Positions 42,304 to 52,415 of a stretch of 64,000 nt of DNA are shown here, piece after piece (the stretch's first letter is position 1; every line of letters starts with the position of its first letter). The notes beneath the pieces were generated by a model. It saw nothing but the letters and a program-made list of their open reading frames with translations. It had not been told where the DNA came from and searched no databases. Source of the DNA: Clostridium intestinale DSM 6191 (GTDB lineage: Bacteria > Bacillota > Clostridia > Clostridiales > Clostridiaceae); NCBI RefSeq assembly GCF_900130055.1, contig NZ_FQXU01000003.1:337627-401626 (forward strand). The letters are read 5' to 3'. The position numbers and the translations under genes were made by a program.

Positions 42304-42433
42304 AATTTCCTCCTAATATTAAATTTTACATCTTTATCTAATTATTATAACAAAAGATATAGAATCAAAGCGAGAATAATAAATTAAATTCTTGTAAAAA
42401 TAATATTTAGGAATGTTCAATTAATATTTTAGT

Positions 42434-42862
42434 TTAATCAGTTAAAAGCTTATATGCTTTTTTATATTTTTCTATTCTTGCAAAATCCTTTTCAGTTGGA
42501 TTATTAATTCTTGAGATATCCATATTGTCTCTAAGATCAGCTAATTTTACTCTAAGAGCTATAGGATTTAATTTAACTCTTAATATGAAGTCCTTATAAG
42601 ACTCATTTGATTTTCTTGTGATGCTAACTAATGCATCAAGAATTTCTATTTCACCGAGAAACCCATTATCCTCTAAATGTTGTAAAGTTATACTCGTATC
42701 TTCTAATACATCATGAAGTATTCCGACTATTCTATCCTCATCATTATCTAAAGAAAGCATTACCCTTAAAGGATGCAAAATGTAAGGACTTCCCCCTTTG
42801 TCAAATTGGCCACTATGAGCTTTTGTAGCAATAATTATGGATTTTTCTAATAAAGAAATCAT
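42434..42862 (-). CDS. HD-domain hydrolase (MESH1/SpoT-type)
   Basis: 142 residues. H-x-x-Q-x-D-K-G-G-x-P-Y-I-x-H-P-L-R (AHSGQFDKGGSPYILHPLRV), HDVLEDT and RVKLADLRDNMDISRI give the His, HD and Asp metal ligands of ppGpp hydrolases and MESH1-like enzymes. It lacks synthetase and regulatory domains, so it would hydrolyse (p)ppGpp or a related nucleotide. AGGAAGTG precedes the ATG. Confidence 0.9.
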   Translation of the reverse strand: MISLLEKSIIIATKAHSGQFDKGGSPYILHPLRVMLSLDNDEDRIVGILHDVLEDTSITLQHLEDNGFLGEIEILDALVSITRKSNESYKDFILRVKLNPIALRVKLADLRDNMDISRINNPTEKDFARIEKYKKAYKLLTD

Positions 42863-42939
42863 TAATTAATCACTTCCTCTTAGAGTTAATTATAACATAT
42901 ATGAAAATAGAAAAAAGTAGGAATAAATCCTACTTTAGA

Positions 42940-44439
<1,500 letters not shown>

Positions 44440-44481
44440 TTAATTATAACATAATTTATATTATTTTATTTTCAAAATATA

Positions 44482-44516
44482 AAAAGCAATTAGTTATTAT
44501 TTCTAATTGCTTTTTA
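44482..44516 (-). terminator. Terminator-like hairpin in the GH1 leader
   Basis: AAAAAGCAATTAG / CTAATTGCTTTTT, 13-bp stem with a 9-base loop. It lies 70 bases upstream of the GH1 start, after the ABC-operon terminator. It may act as an attenuator or as a second terminator; no LicT-type RAT sequence was recognised. Confidence 0.58.
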
Positions 44517-44627
44517 TTAATATATATTTATGAGGGGGATCATAAAAAATATTACTCACGTACATATATATTAAATCATTAAGATGTTTCACGAATGTGA
44601 TAACTATGTAAAGTTTATGTGAAATAT

Positions 44628-44664
44628 ATAAGAGATAGTTGAAACTTATAGCTCAACTATCTCT
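44628..44664 (-). terminator. Terminator of the thiamine-precursor operon
   Basis: AGAGATAGTTGA / TCAACTATCTCT 12-bp stem, 10-base loop, directly after the substrate-binding gene. Confidence 0.73.
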
Positions 44665-44670
44665 TACTTT

Positions 44671-45675
44671 TTAGTTAGTCAATTCTGAATATACATCTTT
44701 AGGGTTTACTGTACCTTTAAGTAATTCCTTATCCTTTAACCATTTAATACTATTTTTCCAATTTTCCTCATCTTGAGTTAAGAAACTACCTGACTTATAT
44801 TCCATTAAAGGCATTAATATATCTAAGCTTTGTTTTTCTATATCCGCTTCTAATGGAAAACTTTCATTTTGAATTTTAAGCACCAAATCTAATGATTTGC
44901 TAGGATTAGCTATTGTATAGTCATATCCTTTTTTTGCAGCCTTTAGGAAGGCTTCGATATTATCCTTATTTTTATCTAAAGCATCATCACTTGCAATAAA
45001 TACTAATTCATAGTTATTAGGGACATCATAATCTACTGGATTAAAAGTTAAAAGTTCTATACCTTCTTTTTCTAAAAGTATCTTTTCATGGTTAATATAT
45101 CCGCCTATAATTCCATCCACTCTTTTAGTTTGCATAGATGCCATTAAATCATATCCAACATCTACAAAATCTATTTTAGAAGGATCTGCGCCAGCCTTTT
45201 TAACCATTTCTTTAATTGTCTCTTTATCAATTTCAAAAGAAGGAAAACCTATCTTTTTACCTTCTAGATCTTTTAAAGTTTTAATTCCAGAATCTTTACG
45301 AACCATAAGTTGATTTAGAGAACTTCTAACAATTGCTCCAACAGATTTAACAGGGATTCCTTCTCCTCTAGATAAAATAACTTGTTTTGGATAGCTTATA
45401 GCTAAATCAGCTTTATTAGTAGCTACTAGCTTAATACCGTCTTCTGTACCAGCTGGAGTTATTAAATTAACTTTTAAGCCAGCTTCTTTAAAGTATCCCT
45501 GCTCTTCTGCAGCATATAGGAAAGAATGAACTGCGTTTGGATACCAATCTAGAAGTATGTTCATTTCAGTTAAGTTATCAGCATTTTTTTCTGAATCTTT
45601 TTTAGTGCAAGACAATAACGTAAAGCTTACTAACATGATTAAGCATAAAATAAGACTAGATTTTTTTAATTTCAT
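44671..45675 (-). CDS. thiY: ABC transporter substrate-binding lipoprotein, thiamine-precursor (ThiY/NMT1-like)
   Basis: 334 residues. Signal peptide with lipobox LLSC (Cys23, KKDSEKNADN after). MNILLDWYPNAVHSFLYAAEEQGYFKEAGLKVNLITPAG is the NMT1/THI5-like fold that binds the pyrimidine moiety of thiamine. It is the last gene of an operon preceded by a TPP riboswitch, whose other genes encode permease, ATPase and TenA, so import of formylaminopyrimidine or a related precursor is the likely role. Overlaps the permease gene by 20 bases. Confidence 0.9.
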   Translation of the reverse strand: MKLKKSSLILCLIMLVSFTLLSCTKKDSEKNADNLTEMNILLDWYPNAVHSFLYAAEEQGYFKEAGLKVNLITPAGTEDGIKLVATNKADLAISYPKQVILSRGEGIPVKSVGAIVRSSLNQLMVRKDSGIKTLKDLEGKKIGFPSFEIDKETIKEMVKKAGADPSKIDFVDVGYDLMASMQTKRVDGIIGGYINHEKILLEKEGIELLTFNPVDYDVPNNYELVFIASDDALDKNKDNIEAFLKAAKKGYDYTIANPSKSLDLVLKIQNESFPLEADIEKQSLDILMPLMEYKSGSFLTQDEENWKNSIKWLKDKELLKGTVNPKDVYSELTN

Positions 45676-46438
45676 AAGTATTCTCCTTTATTCCTCTTCT
45701 ATATTTTAATAAAATCTTTTCCAATAAAAGACCAATTGAAAACAAAAACAATCCTAAAAAGGATAAAACCAAAATACCAGCAAAAACTGCATCCGATTGA
45801 AGCATGCCGGCTACTCTTTTTACATAAATTCCAAGTCCCTTATCAGAACCTAACCACTCTCCTATACTGGCACCAGCAATACTGTATGTTGCTGATATTT
45901 TAAAACTACTTAGAAAGTCTGGTAGTACTGAATTCATGTGAAGTTTTATAAATATTTGAGTTTTACTTCCCCCCAATGCTTTTAAGACATCTTCTAAATC
46001 TTTGTCTACACTGTTTAGTCCATCTAAGGTACTAACTACAATTGGGAAAAAACAAAATAAAATAACAACCGAAACCTTTGACCATATACTATATCCAAAC
46101 CACATTACCATAATTGGCGATAAGGCTATTATAGGTATGGTTTGAGAAACCACGATAATAGGATATAATATTTTACTAATATTTTTAGAAGAATATATAG
46201 AAAAAGCACAGAATACACCTATTACTACTGATATACTAAGACCTAATAATGCTTCTCCTAAAGTTACTAATGAATGCTTATATAATATCTCCTTTTGATT
46301 CCATAAAGCTTCTATTACCTTTGAGAATCTTGGTAAAATGAAGTTTGGTATATCAAAAAATGGCACTAAAAACTCCCAAGCTAAGAGTATAGAGGTTCCA
46401 ATAATCAAAGGGAGGAAAGTTTTCTTAAAAATAGTCAT
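45656..46438 (-). CDS. thiX: ABC transporter permease, thiamine-precursor (ThiX-like)
   Basis: 260 residues from ATG 46438, chosen because AAGGAGGAG precedes it; the frame opens earlier at 46465. Six membrane helices and the BPD-type EAA loop (EDVLKALGGSKTQIFIKLHMNSVLPDFLSSFKIS) typical of NitT/TauT/SsuC-like permeases. It pairs with the ATPase (overlap at 46440) and the NMT1-like binding protein of the TPP-riboswitch operon. Confidence 0.92.
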   Translation of the reverse strand: MTIFKKTFLPLIIGTSILLAWEFLVPFFDIPNFILPRFSKVIEALWNQKEILYKHSLVTLGEALLGLSISVVIGVFCAFSIYSSKNISKILYPIIVVSQTIPIIALSPIMVMWFGYSIWSKVSVVILFCFFPIVVSTLDGLNSVDKDLEDVLKALGGSKTQIFIKLHMNSVLPDFLSSFKISATYSIAGASIGEWLGSDKGLGIYVKRVAGMLQSDAVFAGILVLSFLGLFLFSIGLLLEKILLKYRRGIKENTYEIKKI

Positions 46439-46439
46439 T

Positions 46440-47201
46440 TTAAAACTCCTCCTTAATGTTTTCAAAACTATCTAAAATATTTAAAATTTGCTTTTTTAAA
46501 GTTATGAAGTCTTGAGTCAAAGTTGTATCATAATTCCTAGGTCTAGGTAATGTTACATCTATGGATTTTAAATTTTTATATGGAAGCTCTGTACATATTA
46601 GTATTCTATCTGACAAAAGTAAGGCTTCATCTATATCATGTGTTATCATAAAAACAGTATTTTTCTCTTTTTGACATAGATCCAGTAACCAAGTTTGCAT
46701 TTTTCTCCTTGTTAGAGCATCTAATGAAGAAAATGGTTCATCAAGAAGAAGTAATGAAGGATTATTAACGATAGCTCTTAAAAAAGAAGCTCTTTGTCTC
46801 ATACCACCAGATAATTCATGAGGATATAGATTTTCTGTGCCTCTTAAGTTAAAGCTCTCAAAATATGTAGAAACTCTCTTTCTAGCTTCTTTTTTACTAA
46901 GTCCATTTAGTTCTAAACCTATAGCAGCATTATCTAAGATTGTTCTCCAAGGCATTAAAGAATCCTTTTGCGGCATGTATCCTATTATATTTTTTCCTTT
47001 GATATCACTAACTCTTATTGAGCCACTGTTAGGTTTTAAAAGGCCTAAAATAAGTCTAAAAAGAGTACTTTTGCCTGTACCACTAGGGGCTATTATTGTT
47101 ATAAATTCATTTTTATTAATACTAAAAGATAAATCCTCTAGGATTAGCTTATTTGTATCATTATACTTAAAGGTTAGATTTTCTATTTCTAAGGCTTTCA
47201 T
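46440..47201 (-). CDS. thiZ: ABC transporter ATP-binding protein, thiamine-precursor (ThiZ-like)
   Basis: 253 residues. Walker A APSGTGKST, Q-loop GYMPQKDSLMPWR, signature LSGGMRQRASF, Walker B LLLLDEPFSSLD, H-loop MITHDIDEAL. NitT/TauT-type subfamily. Starts directly after the TenA stop and precedes the permease gene, so the products are co-translated from the riboswitch transcript. Confidence 0.95.
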   Translation of the reverse strand: MKALEIENLTFKYNDTNKLILEDLSFSINKNEFITIIAPSGTGKSTLFRLILGLLKPNSGSIRVSDIKGKNIIGYMPQKDSLMPWRTILDNAAIGLELNGLSKKEARKRVSTYFESFNLRGTENLYPHELSGGMRQRASFLRAIVNNPSLLLLDEPFSSLDALTRRKMQTWLLDLCQKEKNTVFMITHDIDEALLLSDRILICTELPYKNLKSIDVTLPRPRNYDTTLTQDFITLKKQILNILDSFENIKEEF

Positions 47202-47870
47202 CTAAATGCTCCAACTTTCTTTTTTATAACATGAATCCCAAAACATGTATTCATATTTAGAGGACAATACAAAAATTTCTTCTAATTTTAGTAATTCCCT
47301 TTCAGGCAATCCTTCTGATATTCTATTCATAAGATCTATACACCAATTATTTTCACTGTTATACTCTTCACTTGCATATGTCATTATCCATTCCCTATAA
47401 AGAGGATGAGCTAATGCTTTTTTACTGTTGCTTAAAGCTTTACCTATATAAGCATAGCTCCACATACATGGAAGCAAAGCAGCCGTGAGTTCTGGAAGAC
47501 CACCTTCTGTTGATACTTGCAGCATGAATTTAGTATAAGATAGATTACTGGAGTTTGGTTCCGTGCTTTCTAGATCTTCTTTTGTTATACTAAATTTTTT
47601 AGCAAACTCGATATGACCATCCATCTCAATATTTACTATAGTATGCGCACATTTTGAAAAAGCTTGCATATCTTTAAGTGAACTAGATTTAACCATTCCT
47701 AAAGCAAATAATTTTATATAGTCTATTAAATAAACATAATCTTGTTTTATATAAAAACAAAACTTGTCCTCTGGAAGTATACCTTGGCTTAGCTCATTTA
47801 AAAATGGATGTTCTAAACAAGAATTCCATATAGATTTTCCTTTTAAAAATAATCTTTCAGAAAATTGCAT
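47202..47870 (-). CDS. tenA: Thiaminase II / aminopyrimidine aminohydrolase TenA
   Basis: 222 residues. FCFYIKQDYVYLIDYIKLFALG, LLPCMWSYAYIGKAL and TYASEEYNSENNWCIDLMNRI (family ASEEF...WC) define TenA. It hydrolyses base-degraded thiamine to HMP, salvaging pyrimidine. First gene of the operon under a TPP riboswitch; the imported precursor and TenA belong to the same salvage path. AAAGGAG lies 8 bases before the ATG. Confidence 0.95.
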   Translation of the reverse strand: MQFSERLFLKGKSIWNSCLEHPFLNELSQGILPEDKFCFYIKQDYVYLIDYIKLFALGMVKSSSLKDMQAFSKCAHTIVNIEMDGHIEFAKKFSITKEDLESTEPNSSNLSYTKFMLQVSTEGGLPELTAALLPCMWSYAYIGKALSNSKKALAHPLYREWIMTYASEEYNSENNWCIDLMNRISEGLPERELLKLEEIFVLSSKYEYMFWDSCYKKESWSI

Positions 47871-47964
47871 AAAAAAACTCCTTTCAAAGCAGTAGTGATA
47901 ATACCACTTCGAAAAGAGCTAATAATCTAATAACTAATCTAAGATAGATTAAGTCTCATATTAC

Positions 47965-48055
47965 TTCTCACTTCCCTTCGCTGGCATTACCCAGTGCAGG
48001 TTCAAGGGTCTGAATAAATTCATCTCAGCCTTAACAGCTCCCCTAGTGCACAATA
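47965..48055 (-). ncRNA. TPP riboswitch (THI element)
   Basis: On the minus strand the conserved segments are all present: AGGGGAGC, CTGAGATGAA, GACCCTTGAACCTG and GGGTAATGCCAGCGAAGGG. These are the pyrimidine- and pyrophosphate-binding cores. It lies about 95 bases upstream of tenA and would shut off the four-gene salvage operon when TPP is plentiful. The intervening region has several short hairpins but no obvious T-run. Confidence 0.95.
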
Positions 48056-48100
48056 AAATTTTACCTTCTAAAGATAAATATGTCAAGTTATCTGTATAAG

Positions 48101-50110
48101 TTAGAAATAAATATCCGAAAATTCAATTTCCGTAGCCTGTATTATTCTGCTATCCCTTGAGACAAAAGAATCATTAAAGACTTTTTTAGGTTGAGACGAA
48201 TTAATGGGCAATTTTATTGTGAAGGTACTCCCCTTTCCTAACTCACTTTCTAATTTCAAGTTTCCTTTAAGAGTTTTAACTAACAGACAAACAAGATAAA
48301 GTCCGAGACCCGTCCCTTCTGCTTGACTCGATAAACTACTATCAACTTGTCCGAAGCGTTCGAAAACAACTTTTTGCTTTTCTTTAGGTATCCCTATTCC
48401 CTCATCTTTGACTTCAATAACAAGTAATTCTTCTTTAGATATTACATCAGAAGATAAATTCACTGAAATAGATTTACCTTCTGGAGTAAATTTTAGAGCA
48501 TTTGATAAAAGATTAAATAAAATTCTTTCTAATTTTTCTTCATCTAATAATACATTTTTTGAATTGAAGTGAGATTTGAAGGTAAGATGTATATTTTTTT
48601 GTTTTGCATATAGTTGTACTGAGTCAACTAAAGAATTCAGTACATATACAATATCAAAGGCATCCTCGTGTATTTTAATATAACCTGAATTAATTCTTGT
48701 AACTTCTAGAAGGTTATTGACTAGTCTTAATTGCCTATTTGTATTTTGCTTAATTACTTTTAAATAATTATTTATTCTAGGAGTAAGATCATTTTTACAA
48801 ATAGATTCTATTGCTTGTATAGCTAAGTTTATTACAGACATAGGTGTTTTAAACTCATGCGTAATAAAATAAAGAAAATCATCTTTTGTTTTCATAGACT
48901 GCTCTAGAATAAGGTTTTTCTCTTTTTCTGCTTTTAGAAGAGTTTTATTTTTAATATTTAATTGAACTTCATATTCAAAAGTTTTAGTAACATCAGAGCA
49001 AACTAATATGCAAAACTTTATATTATCTTTATCCTTATAAACAGGTATTGCAGTAAAATTTAAATAAAAATTTTTATCATCTTTTTTTACTACAACTATT
49101 TGATTTTTTACAGTTATTCCTTTTATGACTTTCGAAACTGGTAAATCCTCTTTTGAAAGTAGGTTCCCATGTATGTCGTAGTATTCAGAACCGTTATCTA
49201 AAGTTTCGCCAATATACCTAAGTTCTTTATTTGTAGTTGAGTAAATATAATCTCTTAAAGTTTTGCTTAAACTCAAGTATTTACCATTACCATCTACAAC
49301 TGCTAAACAATCATAAATATTGTCTAATATTGAGTTTAATGTTTCATTTTTTAGGTTTAATTCCTCTTCTTTTTTTATAAGCTCTAAGTTTTTAAGTTTT
49401 ATTGTATTTAACTGTTCGGAAATTTTTAGCCTATTTAATACCCGAGTAGTAACATCAAAAGTATTTATCACTAAATACTTTAGTTCACCACTAGCGCATA
49501 AGGGGGTAATAATTAAATCGCAATATGCTGCATCTCTATGGAAACATTTATGAAGATATTCTTTAATTTGAACAGCTTTTTTAGTCTCAACAACTTCTTT
49601 AAAAGTTTTCTCGAGTAGACTGCCTTTCCATCCTGTATTTATATGTTCGATTTTTTTTCCTAAGCTTACATGCTTATTATTAAAAGGTTCATCAAGAGAA
49701 TCTAAATACTTCTCATTTGCTTTAATAAGTATCATGTTTGGTATGCTATATACAGCTATTCCAGATATATTGGATTTGTATATTTGTTCTAAATACATAT
49801 TATTATACTCAAATCTTGATTGTGGTATTTCGGAGATAGAATATTTATCTCCACCTATTAAATTATCTTTGGATCTAGTAATAACTACAAATCTAACCTC
49901 TAAGTTTTTAGTAAATAGAAAGGCTTCTTGTACTTCACCTAGAGTTTCTAGTTTTATATTAATTTTAAGTTTATTGTCCCATACATCTAATAATTTTTTT
50001 GAAATTAGATCCTCTCTGCTAAAATCTGATAAACATAAAAAATCTTCACTTATATATTCTAATTTTCCATTATTCTCTATAATATAAGATGTTTCTACGA
50101 TATTATCCAT
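48101..50110 (-). CDS. PAS-domain sensor histidine kinase
   Basis: 669 residues from ATG 50110, chosen for GGGGG eight bases upstream. No membrane helix, so a cytoplasmic sensor. At least two or three PAS modules (about 10-110, 115-230, 265-385) then HisKA with phospho-His in DDFLYFITHEFKTPMSVINLAIQAI. HATPase motifs: N box LFNLLSNALKFT, G1 VKDEGIGIP, F VFERFGQ, G2 EGTGLGLYLV. No response-regulator gene adjoins; the 3' end is near the riboswitch operon on the same strand. Confidence 0.94.
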   Translation of the reverse strand: MDNIVETSYIIENNGKLEYISEDFLCLSDFSREDLISKKLLDVWDNKLKINIKLETLGEVQEAFLFTKNLEVRFVVITRSKDNLIGGDKYSISEIPQSRFEYNNMYLEQIYKSNISGIAVYSIPNMILIKANEKYLDSLDEPFNNKHVSLGKKIEHINTGWKGSLLEKTFKEVVETKKAVQIKEYLHKCFHRDAAYCDLIITPLCASGELKYLVINTFDVTTRVLNRLKISEQLNTIKLKNLELIKKEEELNLKNETLNSILDNIYDCLAVVDGNGKYLSLSKTLRDYIYSTTNKELRYIGETLDNGSEYYDIHGNLLSKEDLPVSKVIKGITVKNQIVVVKKDDKNFYLNFTAIPVYKDKDNIKFCILVCSDVTKTFEYEVQLNIKNKTLLKAEKEKNLILEQSMKTKDDFLYFITHEFKTPMSVINLAIQAIESICKNDLTPRINNYLKVIKQNTNRQLRLVNNLLEVTRINSGYIKIHEDAFDIVYVLNSLVDSVQLYAKQKNIHLTFKSHFNSKNVLLDEEKLERILFNLLSNALKFTPEGKSISVNLSSDVISKEELLVIEVKDEGIGIPKEKQKVVFERFGQVDSSLSSQAEGTGLGLYLVCLLVKTLKGNLKLESELGKGSTFTIKLPINSSQPKKVFNDSFVSRDSRIIQATEIEFSDIYF

Positions 50111-50287
50111 ATTATAACCCCCTAAAGCAAATATTTTAATGTCTGAACTCAAATTCATCATTAATAATATTATATATACTCACTTATTTCTATAATATAA
50201 CAAAAATACAACAAATTATAATAAAATAATGTGAATTTTTCATTTTATATGAATGTTTAAACTTTAGGAAAGATATTTATACAATAA

Positions 50288-50316
50288 AAAATAGTGGAAA
50301 TTTTTCTCCACTATTT
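50288..50316 (-). terminator. Terminator of the CheX-like gene
   Basis: AATAGTGGA / TCCACTATT with a 7-base loop and TTTTTATTG on the minus strand. Confidence 0.78.
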
Positions 50317-50320
50317 TAGT

Positions 50321-50791
50321 TTAATTTATATATCCATGATCCAAAGAAATACTAACTTGAAAATCCATATTATCTATTGCTAATTCAGCAGATATTAATT
50401 TTGCTAAGTCTGAGTTAGACTTAAAGTCTCCATCAATTAAGGTTGGAGTTGAAATGTTTATTGAAATATTTTGGGAAGATAAGTTAGTGGCTGCATTGGC
50501 TGTAAGCATATTAGTAAGTTCTGATATGGCACTTTGAGCTAATTCATCAAAGTTATTTACAGGCATACCCATCATCATAATAGAAGCAATTTTTTTAGCA
50601 TTATCTACAGTGGTTCCGTAAATAACATTTCCTTTAATATCACCAATTATGTCTAAAACGATCATAACTCCTGGACTTGATATAAAATTATCTTTAAGTA
50701 TTATTCCTTTTTTTTCAACATTACATAAACCTATTTGCGGCATCACATTAACAAAAGATTCTACAAAGGGATCTATATGTTTAGCATTCAT
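50321..50791 (-). CDS. cheX: CheX-like chemotaxis phosphatase
   Basis: 156 residues from the second of two adjacent ATGs. VMIVLDIIGDIKGNVIYGTTVDNAKKIASIMMMGMP and DELAQSAISELTNMLTANAATNLSS contain the CheX/CheC E-x-x-N phosphatase motif (ISELTNML) that removes phosphate from CheY. It lies alone, not beside a che operon, like the MCP-type gene at 26.4 kb. Confidence 0.87.
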   Translation of the reverse strand: MNAKHIDPFVESFVNVMPQIGLCNVEKKGIILKDNFISSPGVMIVLDIIGDIKGNVIYGTTVDNAKKIASIMMMGMPVNNFDELAQSAISELTNMLTANAATNLSSQNISINISTPTLIDGDFKSNSDLAKLISAELAIDNMDFQVSISLDHGYIN

Positions 50792-50949
50792 CAAGTTTCA
50801 CCTCATTCAAATTCTACTCTTTTAATTCCTTTTATAGTTATATTTAATTATATAAAATAATTAAGCATAACTCAATAAAATATATAAAGAAAAAATAAGC
50901 TTAGATGGTTAATATGTCTCAATATGCTATAAAAAAGTAGAAGAAATAA

Positions 50950-50982
50950 AAAAGATGATTACTATTTTAAATAATCATCTTT
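50950..50982 (-). terminator. Terminator of the polysaccharide deacetylase gene
   Basis: AAAGATGATTA / TAATCATCTTT 11-bp stem followed by TTTTTATTT on the minus strand. Confidence 0.73.
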
Positions 50983-50987
50983 ATAGA

Positions 50988-51977
50988 CTACATTAAGGTA
51001 TGAAATTCATAACCCTCATTTCTTAATTCATTTATTAATTGAGGAAGGGCTTCAGCAGTAGATTCCTTTCCGTAAGTGTCATGCATAAGAACAACTAAAT
51101 CTCCATTTTTGGCATTTTCAGTTTTGGTTTGATTAAATCTTTGGATAAGTTCCTCTTTATTTCTATGCTTTCCCTCTGCATCACCAACTAAGGCATTCCA
51201 ATCTATATAAACATAACCCTTTTCATCTAATAGTCTGTCTACTTCTTCAGTACCCTTCCAAGAAGCGTGTCCACCAGGAAAACGAACTACTCTAGGCTTG
51301 TATTTTTCTCCTACAACATCAGTTATTAGTTTATTTGTTCTTTCAACTTCATCCATAAAGGCAGCTGCATTAACATGTCCACCTGGATAAAGAGTTTTAT
51401 AGTTATGAGAATAAGTATGATTAGCTAAAGTATTCCCGTCATTTACTATTCTTTTTAATAAATCTTTTGCTTTATCTGACTTATCTAATTCACTACCAAC
51501 AATAAAGAAAGTCCCATGGATTTTATTTTGATTTAGAATATCTAAAATTTTTGGAGTAACAGTTACTGAAGGGCCATCATCAAAAGTTAGATAAGCGATT
51601 TTCTTTTCTTTACTTGTATAAACTCCTGATTTTAGCATGTCCTTAACTTTTTTACTATCAGAAATAGGATCTATTTCTTGTTGATTATTTTGATTTAAAG
51701 GAGATTTATCTCCATTTTTAATATTGTTGTTCGCTTCTTCATTAGAAGACTTGCTATCTTTATCAGTTGAATTGGATTTTGAATCGTCATTAGATGAATC
51801 CTTTTCATCTGAGGAAGAGTTTCCAGCAAGAACTGTTTCTTCTTGACTACTTGGAGAATAAAATTTTGTCAACAAGTATTTACCACTAAAAAAACCAACG
51901 ATTACTAATAATAAACAAAATACTACATACCTAGCTATAAATTTTTTCTTTTTTCTTGCTTTTGATCTTCTTTTCAT
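50988..51977 (-). CDS. Membrane-anchored polysaccharide deacetylase
   Basis: 329 residues. One N-terminal membrane helix (FIARYVVFCLLLVIVGFFSG), then a Ser/Asn/Asp/Lys low-complexity linker (about 45-100). The NodB domain shows YLTFDDGPSVTVTPKIL (Asp pair), HTYSHNY (metal His pair), RFPGGHASW and VVLMHDTYGK. Likely a peptidoglycan N-acetylglucosamine deacetylase (PgdA-like) acting outside the membrane. Single gene with its own terminator. Confidence 0.92.
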   Translation of the reverse strand: MKRRSKARKKKKFIARYVVFCLLLVIVGFFSGKYLLTKFYSPSSQEETVLAGNSSSDEKDSSNDDSKSNSTDKDSKSSNEEANNNIKNGDKSPLNQNNQQEIDPISDSKKVKDMLKSGVYTSKEKKIAYLTFDDGPSVTVTPKILDILNQNKIHGTFFIVGSELDKSDKAKDLLKRIVNDGNTLANHTYSHNYKTLYPGGHVNAAAFMDEVERTNKLITDVVGEKYKPRVVRFPGGHASWKGTEEVDRLLDEKGYVYIDWNALVGDAEGKHRNKEELIQRFNQTKTENAKNGDLVVLMHDTYGKESTAEALPQLINELRNEGYEFHTLM

Positions 51978-52103
51978 GATTATCCCCCTAAAAATGATAT
52001 AATTATACTATACTCCTTTTATTATAAATTATTATTACATAAAAATTAAATTTTAATAAATATTTGATTATTTGAATAACTGTTAAAATTTAGGTGCATA
52101 ATA

Positions 52104-52279
52104 AAACTAATAGAGAAAGTTACTCCTAAAAATATTAAGTATTAGATTTTAAATGACTTTCTTTATTAGTTTAGTCCCCCATATACTAAACATTTTCTTT
52201 ATTGTAAGATAAAGAAGACATCAATTGATGTCAAGAAGAAATAATCTCTATATCGGGTTAGAGGTTATTTCTTTTTTTA
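52104..52279 (+). ncRNA. Structured leader/ncRNA candidate ending in a terminator
   Basis: Five stems can be drawn: a 17-bp long-range stem with one G-T pair (52104-52120 with 52156-52172), TTTAGT/ACTAAA (52170-52175 with 52185-52190, which competes with the first stem), TTCTTTAT/ATAAAGAA (52195-52216), GACATCAATTGATGTC (52217-52232), and a 14-bp terminator stem (52237-52250 with 52259-52272) followed by seven Ts. It lies in a 438-base gene-free stretch, 137 bases upstream of the amine oxidase gene. It matches no class I recognise. Confidence 0.47.
52237..52279 (+). terminator. Rho-independent terminator upstream of the amine oxidase gene
   Basis: AGAAATAATCTCTA / TAGAGGTTATTTCT stem with one G-T pair, 8-base loop and T7. 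No ORF ends here, so it must end a small RNA or attenuate the downstream gene. Confidence 0.83.
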
Positions 52280-52415
52280 TTTTATGCTTAATTAAGTTAA
52301 TGGTGAATTAAAAAATATAAAGGCAAAATTATATCAAAAATAGAAATTTTAAGTCTAATAATTACTTTTAAATAATATCTATTAATATAGTAATTATTAG
52401 GAGTAATTTGAGTAT

